Shown here one piece after another: positions 13,140 to 20,697 of a stretch of 23,397 nucleotides of DNA; the stretch's first letter is position 1, and every line of letters begins with the position of its first letter. The notes beneath the pieces were generated by a model. It worked only from the letters and a program-made list of their open reading frames with translations, searched no databases and was not told the DNA's origin. The DNA is from Flemingiibacterium sp045636265 (GTDB taxonomy: Bacteria; Bacillota; Clostridia; Oscillospirales; CAG-272), in the NCBI GenBank assembly GCA_045636265.1, contig JAZTXD010000182.1, forward strand, positions 1 to 23,397, written 5' to 3'. The position numbers were made by a program, and so were the translations under genes.

Positions 13140-14072
13140 TCAGCAAAAAGAGTATCGTGCCGCGCCGGTTTCCTCGTCGTATGACTCCATAGTGAACGTA
13201 AGTCCGCCCTCTTTTGCGAGGGTGTCCATAACAACATGGGTGGTGTATCTGTACCACGGGGACACAACTCTTCCTGTAGCCTTCAGATGCTTCACAGCCG
13301 GACAGTATTTGATCGTAATGACCGTCTTTTCGCCGTCCTTGGTTATCGAAAGCACGTCCGATGCTTTTTCGTTTGCATAGGTATCGCGAATTTTATCAAC
13401 TATCGCATCAATTCCGCGAGCCTTTATATCCTCGATTATCTTTACATACGCATGCTTTGTAAACATCGTGAGATACGCCTTCACATCGTCGATGCCGAAC
13501 TTATCGCCAAGATAATGAATACCGTTATTCATGCTGCTGTGGAAATCCGGATGAAAATATTCGTTATCTCCCGGCTTTATGTCAAGAACCTCGGTATTTT
13601 CATCAACGGTGCAAATGCCCTTGAACCTCTTCGGATCGTAGATCACGCTCTCACACTTCGCTTCGTTCACGCGGGTATGAATTCGCAGATAGCAAAGTCC
13701 AACCTCGCTTATCGACGCGCGGTAGTAGTCGCAGTGACCGCAGTAATCGTAGTAAGGCTTGAATCCTATTTCCTTCTCAAGCTCAAGTAAGCGTCCCTTG
13801 GACGGGCAATAGCGCATCTCGCTTGAAAGCCAGCCTTGTTCTTCATTAAGATAGCGCACGGTGTCAGCGGCTTCCTCCTTAAGAGTACCGCACCAATAGT
13901 TGAAGCATCCGCGAAGACCGTCCTTCTTGGCATAGTTTATAAGGGGAATACCTTTGCCGGTAGGCTCAAAAAGATACGTCCAGAAGCGTTCCACCTCTGC
14001 CCTTCCGTAGCGCTCGTCGAGATACGTGAAAAGCTCACTGTATGCGGCGATAAATTCAGTACAGGAAATCAT
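13140..14072 (-). CDS. Unknown duplicated-domain protein, tandem paralogue 2
   Basis: A 310-residue paralogue starting MISCTEFIAAYSELFTYL. It keeps the shared features: CPSKGRLLEL in the first half, DYCGHCDYY, the central NEYFHPDFHSSMN, YCPAVKHLKATG in the second half and the terminal AARYSFC. It is the most divergent in the middle: where copies 1 and 3 read YIYDFDGVDKAACTLFIYD, this one reads CYLRIHTRVNEAKCESVIYD. Its C-terminal third is instead close to copy 3. Spacing is 12 bases after copy 3 and 21 before copy 1. Function unknown; presumably a variant of the same binding or catalytic protein with altered specificity. Confidence 0.85.
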   Translation of the reverse strand: MISCTEFIAAYSELFTYLDERYGRAEVERFWTYLFEPTGKGIPLINYAKKDGLRGCFNYWCGTLKEEAADTVRYLNEEQGWLSSEMRYCPSKGRLLELEKEIGFKPYYDYCGHCDYYRASISEVGLCYLRIHTRVNEAKCESVIYDPKRFKGICTVDENTEVLDIKPGDNEYFHPDFHSSMNNGIHYLGDKFGIDDVKAYLTMFTKHAYVKIIEDIKARGIDAIVDKIRDTYANEKASDVLSITKDGEKTVITIKYCPAVKHLKATGRVVSPWYRYTTHVVMDTLAKEGGLTFTMESYDEETGAARYSFC

Positions 14073-14084
14073 AACTAACCTTCT

Positions 14085-15017
14085 TTAGCAAAAGGAGTAG
14101 CGCGCCGCGCCGGTTGCCTCGTCGTAGGACTCCATGGTAAATGTGAGTCCGCCCACTTTGGCGAGAGTATCCATAACGATCTCGGTGGTGTAGCGATAGA
14201 ACGGAGACATGGTTCTGCCTGTCGCAAGAAGGTGCTTCACAGCCGGGCAGTACTTGATAGTAACAACAGTCTTTGCGCCTTCCTTTGTTATTTCAAGCGC
14301 ATCCTCTGACTTTTCCTTTGCATAGGTGTCACGGATCTTATCAAGGATTGCGTCAACTCCGCGAACCTTGATGTCCTCAATATTCTTTTTGTATACGTTG
14401 TTTGTGAATCTCGTGAGATACTCGGTAACATCACCCATGCCGTACTTCTCGCCGAGATACTGAACGCCCATGTTCATACTGCTGTGGAAATCGCGGTGGA
14501 AATATTCGTTATCTCCGGCCTTGCGGTCCATGATAAGGGTGTCCTCGTCAACAATAACTCTGCCGTCGAACACCTTGGGATCGTAGATAAACAGAGTGCA
14601 TGCCGCCTTGTCAACGCCGTCAAAGTCGTAGATATACTCAAGACCGATCTTGGAAATTGACATTCTGTAGTTATCGCAGTGCAGACAGTAGTCGTGATAC
14701 GGCTCGATTCCGATATCATCCTTTAATTCGAGAAGTCTGCCCTTTGAGGGACAGCGGTGCATCTTGATCTTGAACCAACCCTGCTTTTCGTTAAGCATCA
14801 TGGTAAAATCAGCTGCTTCCTCGTTAAGAGTACCGGTCCAATAGGTGAAGCAGCCGCGGATGCCTTCTTTTCTTATGTAGTTGATAAGCGGAATACCGTC
14901 TTCCTTCGGCTCAAAAAGATACGCCCAGAAGTTATCAACCTCTGCTCTGCCGTACTTTTCCTCAAGATATGTGAAAAGCTCACTGTATGAGGGGATAAAT
15001 TCAGTACAAGAAATCAT
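14085..15017 (-). CDS. Unknown duplicated-domain protein, tandem paralogue 3
   Basis: A 310-residue paralogue, first of the three in transcription order, 18 bases after the lyase gene. It begins MISCTEFIPSYSELFTYL and ends AARYSFC. The two CP motifs (CPSKGRLLEL; YCPAVKHLLATG), DYCLHCDNYR and NEYFHRDFHSSMNMG are all present. Its middle is nearly the same as copy 1 in protein and DNA, while its C-terminal third resembles copy 2. The ribosome site is AGGAG before the ATG. No function can be assigned; its linkage to the lyase and SDR is strict (all gaps 21 bases or less). Confidence 0.85.
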   Translation of the reverse strand: MISCTEFIPSYSELFTYLEEKYGRAEVDNFWAYLFEPKEDGIPLINYIRKEGIRGCFTYWTGTLNEEAADFTMMLNEKQGWFKIKMHRCPSKGRLLELKDDIGIEPYHDYCLHCDNYRMSISKIGLEYIYDFDGVDKAACTLFIYDPKVFDGRVIVDEDTLIMDRKAGDNEYFHRDFHSSMNMGVQYLGEKYGMGDVTEYLTRFTNNVYKKNIEDIKVRGVDAILDKIRDTYAKEKSEDALEITKEGAKTVVTIKYCPAVKHLLATGRTMSPFYRYTTEIVMDTLAKVGGLTFTMESYDEATGAARYSFC

Positions 15018-15035
15018 TTTATATTCTCCTTTGGC

Positions 15036-15920
15036 TTAGCCCTTAATTTCACCGATTCTGATCATCTCTTTGCGAACGTTTTCGGTCTGCTCAGGGGTGA
15101 TCGGATCGCAGTAGTCCTGTTCAAACTCGCCGTCGTAGCCGAGCATGTGCATGGACTCGGTAAATGCAGGCATAAGATTGTTTGCAAGGAAGCAGTCACG
15201 AAGAGAAACGATGTTGTCAAGATACTTCGCACCTGCATCGTAGTCGCCCGCAGCCATGGACTCGAAGAGCATCTTGGTGTTGTAAGGTGTGCAGGAGAGC
15301 ATACCGTCAAGGCAGGTGTCAATGCCCCACTTGTATGCAACGTCAAACATATCGAGTCCGGAGTAAACCATATCGAAATCCTTCGGAACATTGGGATTGA
15401 GCTTTAACTTTCTGAACATAACAGTGTCCGCAGACTTGATACCTTTAAAGTTCGGAACAGTTTCGATAAGCTCGAGAACCATATCGTATGTAATCTTAAA
15501 CTGGCATACGGGGGGAAGGTCATAGATGAGAACCTTATGCTTTGTGAGCTTTGCAACCTCGCGGATAAAGTTAATAACCTGGTTTCTGTTGGGAACAGCG
15601 TAGTAAGGAGCCATGAGAACAAGTCCGTCAAACTCAAGGTCTTCAAGGGGAGCGATTCTCTGCTTCACTCTTGCAATGGATGTGTCCATAGCACCGATGA
15701 AGAGCTTTACTCTGCCGGCGTTAGCTTCAACAGCAACTCTTGCAACCTCGGGATATACGTCATCTCTGATAAACGCTTCTTTACCCATGCTACCCATGCA
15801 GAGAAGACCTACGGCGCCAGCCTTAATCTGGTCGTCAATGTGCTTTCTGAGGCTGTCGGCAACGAGATTGCCATCCTTATCAAGGGGTGTGCCGAGTGCG
15901 GGAACAAATCCTGGTTTCAT
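15036..15920 (-). CDS. DapA/N-acetylneuraminate lyase superfamily aldolase
   Basis: A 294-residue class I aldolase of the dihydrodipicolinate synthase/NAL superfamily, which form a Schiff base with pyruvate or a related keto acid and make or break a C-C bond. Seen: Lys162 in FKGIKSAD as the Schiff-base lysine and Tyr133 in LIYDLPP as the catalytic tyrosine. The carboxylate-binding loop, usually GTTGE or GSTGE, reads GSMGKE (43-48), so substrate binding should differ; YDLPP replaces the usual YNxP. It is therefore unlikely to be the housekeeping DapA. It opens the five-gene operon, has a GGAGG ribosome site and a near-perfect promoter upstream. Substrate unknown. Confidence 0.9.
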   Translation of the reverse strand: MKPGFVPALGTPLDKDGNLVADSLRKHIDDQIKAGAVGLLCMGSMGKEAFIRDDVYPEVARVAVEANAGRVKLFIGAMDTSIARVKQRIAPLEDLEFDGLVLMAPYYAVPNRNQVINFIREVAKLTKHKVLIYDLPPVCQFKITYDMVLELIETVPNFKGIKSADTVMFRKLKLNPNVPKDFDMVYSGLDMFDVAYKWGIDTCLDGMLSCTPYNTKMLFESMAAGDYDAGAKYLDNIVSLRDCFLANNLMPAFTESMHMLGYDGEFEQDYCDPITPEQTENVRKEMIRIGEIKG

Positions 15921-15963
15921 AATAAAATTCCTCCGTGTTTTATAAAAATTATTTCATTATAAC

Positions 15964-15984
15964 AGTATACTTTACAAATATACT
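15964..15984. promoter_or_regulatory. Operator-like inverted repeat after the lyase promoter
   Basis: AGTATA (15964-15969) and TATACT (15979-15984) form an inverted repeat with a 9-base centre. It lies just downstream of the predicted start of transcription (near 15991), a usual place for a repressor site. No regulator gene is adjacent. Confidence 0.45.
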
Positions 15985-15997
15985 ATACTACAATTAA

Positions 15998-16026
15998 ATT
16001 ATATCAACAGCTCACTTTTTTGTCAA
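15998..16026 (-). promoter_or_regulatory. Consensus promoter of the lyase/triplicate/SDR operon
   Basis: On the minus strand TTGACA (16021-16026) and TATAAT (15998-16003) are both perfect with a 17-base spacer, and the -10 carries the TGn extension. Such a strong promoter suggests high expression limited by a regulator. The leader to the ATG at 15920 is about 70 bases. Confidence 0.82.
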
Positions 16027-16078
16027 TAGAAATGTTATATGCATTCTACACCTAAAAAACATGTTTCTGTTCTAATTT

Positions 16079-17143
16079 TCACCTTATTTCGATGCACATA
16101 TCGCACTTGTCCTTTATCCCGAACGCATCGAAATACTTTCTCTCAAGCGGAATCCATTCTTCAAAGAAGCGTTTTGCCATAAACGGTGAGTTACGCTTTT
16201 CTATGCGCTTTTTCTGAAGATCCTCTGAAATATCAAGGAATACCGATAAGCTATACGTGTCCGCAAGACTCGGGTGCATGGAGTATGCCCCCTCAACAAC
16301 CGTAAACGGCTTTGGCAAGACATTTATCGGTTCGGAAAGCGTGAATGTGGAGCAGTCGAATTTGCGGTAGCACACAGCATGTCCGCGCTTTAATGGGAGT
16401 ACAACCTCGCCTAAAAAGCGCTCTCTGTCAACGTTGCCGCCCGGTTCGTTAAATCGCTCTGCGGTACGCTGTTCGGGGCGAAGGAAAAAGTCGTCCATGT
16501 GAAAAACAGTGCAATCGTATATTTCCGAAAGAATCGTGGAAAGCGTGCTCTTTCCGCTCGCACTGCCGCCTTCTATTGCAAGCGTGACTCTACCGCACTC
16601 AAGCATCGTATCAATCCTCGCAAGCAGAGGTAAAAACGTCACAAACTCGTTTGCGATAACTCGGTACGCGGGGCGATACTCTTCCCTGAATGTGTCGGAA
16701 TGGTGGAGCGCTCCGAATCCCCTCTCACGCCATTTGCAAATTGCCGCGGCAACATCCTCGTAGGTAAACTGAAGCTCTCCCTCACGTACAAGGTCTTCAA
16801 ACACCGCCAGTTTATTTTCGAGTGCTGACATTCCGGACTTTTCACACTTTGCAGATTTACAGAAAAGCGCACCGAAAGTTTTCGGGGAAATACCGTTTTT
16901 TATAACGCCGAGATGAACGCGGCTGTATTCACCGTCAAGCGGCTCTACGGCATCGGTACAAGAACCGCCGAGCATCTCAAATTCATGCTCTATGTATGCA
17001 ACTGCCCTATTGCAGTCGGACACCATGTGCTCACATCCGAATGAGCTTTGATGCAGGAATTTAAAAACATCCTCTATTTTAATTTTCGGATATGCGCGGC
17101 AATGTTCCGTTATCGCCGCACGTGTTTTTTCACTCTCTGTCAT
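16079..17143 (-). CDS. Uridine kinase-like P-loop protein with extra N-terminal domain
   Basis: A 354-residue two-part protein. The C-terminal part (about 186-354) is a nucleoside/small-molecule kinase: Walker A GGSASGKST (192-200), a DD pair in FHMDDFFLRPEQRT (215-226), VVEGAYSMHP and a basic RIEKRNS lid. The N-terminal part (1-180) holds IEDVFKFLHQSSFGCEHMV (23-41), GEYSRVHLG (71-79) and a helical stretch. I recall similar N-terminal regions in Clostridia next to or fused with such kinases, with no known role. The product phosphorylated cannot be named. The gene stands alone between the hairpin at 17182-17205 and the lyase promoter; a weak ribosome site precedes the ATG. Confidence 0.85.
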   Translation of the reverse strand: MTESEKTRAAITEHCRAYPKIKIEDVFKFLHQSSFGCEHMVSDCNRAVAYIEHEFEMLGGSCTDAVEPLDGEYSRVHLGVIKNGISPKTFGALFCKSAKCEKSGMSALENKLAVFEDLVREGELQFTYEDVAAAICKWRERGFGALHHSDTFREEYRPAYRVIANEFVTFLPLLARIDTMLECGRVTLAIEGGSASGKSTLSTILSEIYDCTVFHMDDFFLRPEQRTAERFNEPGGNVDRERFLGEVVLPLKRGHAVCYRKFDCSTFTLSEPINVLPKPFTVVEGAYSMHPSLADTYSLSVFLDISEDLQKKRIEKRNSPFMAKRFFEEWIPLERKYFDAFGIKDKCDMCIEIR

Positions 17144-17181
17144 AATAATTCTCCTATGTTATAGCTAATCTATATAAGCAT

Positions 17182-17205
17182 CGCCATACTGCGTGCAGTA
17201 TGGCG
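17182..17205 (-). terminator. Hairpin after murE
   Basis: CGCCATACTG (17182-17191) pairs perfectly with CAGTATGGCG (17196-17205) over a CGTG loop, seven bases after the murE stop. It is the likely end of the asnB-murE operon, but the following minus-strand bases are not T-rich, so termination may be partial and allow read-through into the kinase gene. Confidence 0.5.
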
Positions 17206-17211
17206 GCGTAA

Positions 17212-18702
17212 TTACTTTATTTTTGCCAATTTTGCGTGGGCCGCCGCGAAGATTTCCTCGCGCTCGTCATAGTGGACATACTGCCCTTCTATTAGCTGAT
17301 ACTGCTCATGCCCCTTGCCTGCAAACAGGATGCAGTCCCCGTCGCGTGCATTGTCGATAGCATATCTCACAGCCTCACGTCTGTCAACAAAGCTTACATA
17401 CGGGCAAGACGATTTTTCCACCGCCGCCGCAATATCTGCGATTATATCCTCGGGTGGCTCAAAATCGGGGTTGTCGCTCGTTATTATACATAAATCAGCA
17501 AGCGCTGATGCCGCCTCGCCAAGCTCGCTGCGGCGCATCTTTGTGCGTCCGCCTACCGAACCGAAAAGCGCAACTATTCGCTTGGGATTGTATTTTCGTA
17601 TCGTTTCAAGCGCTGAGCGCATGGAAACTCCGTTGTGCGCATAATCGATAACCGTAACGGCTTTAGGCAATGCTTCGACTATCTCAAAGCGTCCGCGAAC
17701 GGTTGCCTTTGCAAGGGCATTTTTTATAACCTCGGTGCCAAGCTGCATACGCTGTGCCGCCGCGATAGCCGCAAGCGCGTTGTATACATTAAACTCACCC
17801 GGCATGCGCATCTCATACTCACACTCGCCGTAGATACTGCGGCAGGTAAAGCGTGTGCCCAGGATGTTTCCGGAGCTGAAAATATCAACGTTTTCAGCCT
17901 CCACATCATGAGGAACATTCCCCGCGATTCCGAATGTGGAGTTTATTGCTCTCGACGCCCTTACCATGTCGGTATAGTGAGCATCATCCGAGTTGAATAT
18001 TGCATATCGGCACTGCCTGAACATCGCCGCCTTGCACTCCATATAGTGCTCAAACGTCGGATGCTCCACGCCGCCTATATGGTCCTTTGAAAGATTTGTG
18101 AAAATGCCGATATGGAAATGTATTCCGTATACGCGGCGCATATACATTGCCTGGGAAGATACCTCCATAGCCACAGCCGCCACACCGCCCTCAACCATTT
18201 TGCGAAACGCCTTGTGAAGCTCGTAGCTCTCGGGAGTTGTATTCTTTGTCGGTGTATGCTCGCCGTTTATAACTATGCCCGTGGTTCCGATGTAAGCGGT
18301 GTTTATTCCGCCTGCGTTCAGTATATCCGCAATAAGCGATGCGGTGGTGGTCTTACCCTTTGTTCCGGTAACGCCGATTATTGCAAGCGAGCGCGCCGGA
18401 TACTCAAAAAATGCCGCCGATGCAAGAGCAAGTGCCGCACGAGTATCCTCAACCTTTATCTGCACACAGTCCTCGCCAAGCTCAAGAAAACGCTGTACCA
18501 TAAATGTACGGCATCCGCATTCATAAGCTTTTTTTGCAAAGCTGTGACCGTCTGCCGCCGCTCCGATAAGGCACACGAACATCGTACCGAAAACGGCTTT
18601 TCTTGAATCGTAAACTATATCGGAAATATTTACCTCTGATATGTTTATACAGTCACATTTTGCACTGTAGTCGATATCCGCAAGAATTTTCGTCAGTATC
18701 AT
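17212..18702 (-). CDS. murE: UDP-MurNAc-L-Ala-D-Glu ligase (MurE), probably L-lysine-adding
   Basis: A 496-residue Mur ligase that adds the third amino acid of the peptidoglycan stem. Seen: the ATP loop GVTGTKGKTTT (110-120), NTTPE (154-158) for the UMAG substrate, Lys224 in the ECKAAMF block (the carbamylated lysine), YAHN (354-357) and GKGHEQYQ near the end. The amino-acid selection motif, DNPR in meso-diaminopimelate-adding enzymes, reads DNPDFE (410-415) here. Loss of the arginine argues against mDAP and for L-Lys or a similar diamino acid. The ribosome site TAAGGAG overlaps the stop of the racemase gene. Its place after asl and the aspartate racemase supports a Lys-type stem carrying D-Asp. 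Confidence 0.9.
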   Translation of the reverse strand: MILTKILADIDYSAKCDCINISEVNISDIVYDSRKAVFGTMFVCLIGAAADGHSFAKKAYECGCRTFMVQRFLELGEDCVQIKVEDTRAALALASAAFFEYPARSLAIIGVTGTKGKTTTASLIADILNAGGINTAYIGTTGIVINGEHTPTKNTTPESYELHKAFRKMVEGGVAAVAMEVSSQAMYMRRVYGIHFHIGIFTNLSKDHIGGVEHPTFEHYMECKAAMFRQCRYAIFNSDDAHYTDMVRASRAINSTFGIAGNVPHDVEAENVDIFSSGNILGTRFTCRSIYGECEYEMRMPGEFNVYNALAAIAAAQRMQLGTEVIKNALAKATVRGRFEIVEALPKAVTVIDYAHNGVSMRSALETIRKYNPKRIVALFGSVGGRTKMRRSELGEAASALADLCIITSDNPDFEPPEDIIADIAAAVEKSSCPYVSFVDRREAVRYAIDNARDGDCILFAGKGHEQYQLIEGQYVHYDEREEIFAAAHAKLAKIK

Positions 18703-18717
18703 AAAAGAACTAACTCC

Positions 18718-19428
18718 TTAATCGTATATAGTCGGCTTTCCACATGCTCTGATGGTTGAAAGCGCAAGACATTCGAGGGAATCCACATAAAACTCGTCAA
18801 GACTCGCCTGCTTTTTTATGAGGGACAGCTCGGTGCAGCCGAGTATCAAGCGCTCGCATCCCATGTCGCGAAGATGTGAGGAGATTTCATAAAAGCTGTC
18901 CATATCCGCGCTCTTTCCCTTTTTTATCTGCGAATAGATAATTTCCATTACCTTTGCCTGATGTGTGGCATCGGGTGTGACACACTCAATTCCATGGGCC
19001 TCACAGTATCTCTGATATGTCAGCGAGTTTACCGTACCGTCTGTGGCAAGAAGCCCGAAACGGCTGACGTTCTGACTTTTCAGATACTTCACCGACTCCT
19101 CAATTATGTTGAGTATCGGCACGTCAATTTCTGCGGCAAGACTGTCGTAAAAATAGTGCGCCGTGTTGCATGGGATTGCTATGATATCCGCGCCAAACAA
19201 AGCAAGCTTTTTGGCATCGACAGTCATTGCCGAAAGCGGATTTTCGTCGGAAGCGCCCGTTATAAACGCCGTTCTGTCGGGCGTTGTGGCGCGGCTCGAT
19301 ATGACAATATCAATGTGCTCCTGGTCGCACTCGGCTTTGGTGAGCGATGTCAGCATTTCATAGAAATACACCGTTGACATAGGGCCGAGTCCGCCGAGTA
19401 TGCCGAGCAGCTTATTTTTCTTTTCCAT
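18718..19428 (-). CDS. racD: Aspartate racemase (Asp/Glu racemase family)
   Basis: A 236-residue PLP-independent racemase. Both catalytic cysteines are present: Cys87 in IPCNTAH and Cys198 in LGCTELSL. The N-terminal GILGGLGPMSTVYFYEML (9-26) is the aspartate-racemase form of the family rather than MurI. It would supply D-aspartate for the ligase encoded just upstream; the two frames overlap by 17 bases, which suggests coupled translation. No export signal. Family certain; aspartate as substrate is supported by motif and neighbour. Confidence 0.9.
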   Translation of the reverse strand: MEKKNKLLGILGGLGPMSTVYFYEMLTSLTKAECDQEHIDIVISSRATTPDRTAFITGASDENPLSAMTVDAKKLALFGADIIAIPCNTAHYFYDSLAAEIDVPILNIIEESVKYLKSQNVSRFGLLATDGTVNSLTYQRYCEAHGIECVTPDATHQAKVMEIIYSQIKKGKSADMDSFYEISSHLRDMGCERLILGCTELSLIKKQASLDEFYVDSLECLALSTIRACGKPTIYD

Positions 19429-20650
19429 AATACTTTTTAAACTTTCCGTAGTGGTTATACCCGTGCATCACAAGGAAGAATACACGGCGGAAATTCATAC
19501 ACGTGTCGGGACGGTACCACATCGAGGAATTGGATTTGCCCGCTCTCGCCAGCGACTTCGCCTCTTTTACGAGAGAGGAGTCACGGCAATACTTATAAAC
19601 AACGCCCTTTGGAATACTGTGCCAGAGAACACGCTTGTCGCAGTAGTATGTTTCCCCAAGGTCAGCGCCGTTAATATAGTCTTCGACAATATAACGTGCC
19701 ACGTTGCAGCCGGCAGTCGTTACGTAGTTGTTGCTTCTGCCAAGTCGCAGATTTATCTCGAACGTACGGAACGTGCCGTCGCGCTCGTCATATTTGATAT
19801 CGAAATTGGAATATCCAACGAAGCCTATGCCCTCAAGGTATGCCTTGAATTTTTCCATAAGCTCACGGTCACATTCGGTGATAATCGCGCAGTGGTTTCC
19901 AAGCCCCTTCGGAGTGTGCTCCTCAAGCAGAACGTGTCCGAGGCACATCATGCGAACCTTGCCGCTTCTGTCGGAATATGCGGTGAGAACACGCATTTTC
20001 GAGTCATCCCCCGGTATCATATCCTGGAGAATTATCTTTTCGGGATAACCGGATGCGTATATAGTCTGAATTATCTCTTTCGCCTCGTCTGCATCCTTGG
20101 CGGTGTATACCTTTTTCATACCGTCAAAGGGATATTTCCAGTAAATCGCGCTCGCCGAGGGCTTTATGATTATCGGATACTTAAATCCGAGTGCATCTTC
20201 GCCAAGCGCACAGTCAAGTGCGGTTTCAGGGGTGACAACCGCAGTCTTCGGATAAAGCACGCCGTGACGGTCACAGTCCTCGTAGAAGTTTGCCTTGTAT
20301 GCAAGGCGCTCGAAAAGGTCCGCTCCGATATACGGAACAATATAACGCGGGCGAAGTCTGTCGCCGTAATGTATGAGCATATCCGCATAGTCATCGGTAC
20401 ATCCGAACGCGATAAGATGCGCGCCCTCATGCTTTGCCGCGAAATCAAGCAGCGTTGCTACCATAACCTCGGGATCGTCAAGCTTTTCCACGGCGGTAAA
20501 ATTAATAATTCTTGTGTAATTCGATGCACCGATCGCGTAGCGGCCGAACGCGTATGATTTCACGCCGTACTCCTCATGAAAGGCACGCGCAACGTTATAG
20601 CAGTTGAGATCCGCACCGAGAAGCACGGGGATTATATTCTGATTCTCCAT
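19412..20650 (-). CDS. asl: D-aspartate ligase (Asl, ATP-grasp)
   Basis: A 412-residue ATP-grasp enzyme. It matches my memory of Enterococcus faecium Asl(fm) along its length: IPVLLGADLN at the start, FERLAYKANFYE (113-124), VLYPKT (131-136), PIIIKPSAS (159-167), QDMIPGDDSKMRVLTAY (209-225), VRMMCLGHVLLEE (232-244), and FEINLRLGRSNNYVTTAG with the metal-binding Glu/Asn. That enzyme joins the beta-carboxyl of D-Asp to the epsilon-amino group of L-Lys in the peptidoglycan precursor, in the cytoplasm. I set the start at 20650 (MENQN) because AAGGA lies 7 bases upstream; the frame extends 7 more residues to 20671 without a ribosome site. It sits 47 bases after asnB and overlaps the racemase. Confidence 0.92.
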   Translation of the reverse strand: MENQNIIPVLLGADLNCYNVARAFHEEYGVKSYAFGRYAIGASNYTRIINFTAVEKLDDPEVMVATLLDFAAKHEGAHLIAFGCTDDYADMLIHYGDRLRPRYIVPYIGADLFERLAYKANFYEDCDRHGVLYPKTAVVTPETALDCALGEDALGFKYPIIIKPSASAIYWKYPFDGMKKVYTAKDADEAKEIIQTIYASGYPEKIILQDMIPGDDSKMRVLTAYSDRSGKVRMMCLGHVLLEEHTPKGLGNHCAIITECDRELMEKFKAYLEGIGFVGYSNFDIKYDERDGTFRTFEINLRLGRSNNYVTTAGCNVARYIVEDYINGADLGETYYCDKRVLWHSIPKGVVYKYCRDSSLVKEAKSLARAGKSNSSMWYRPDTCMNFRRVFFLVMHGYNHYGKFKKYYGKEK

Positions 20651-20697
20651 TTTAGAGTCCTTAACTTTCATTTGATATTATGCCAAATGCGGCATTT

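Noticed and set aside
17182..17205. Hairpin as a riboswitch or T-box for murE or the kinase
   Set aside because: It is a single simple stem after the murE stop; no conserved riboswitch elements are visible in the 68-base gap.
19400..20557. A 385-residue open frame on the plus strand
   Set aside because: It is antisense to the D-aspartate ligase gene, lacks a ribosome site and has no recognisable motifs; long antisense frames arise from the codon use of the true gene.
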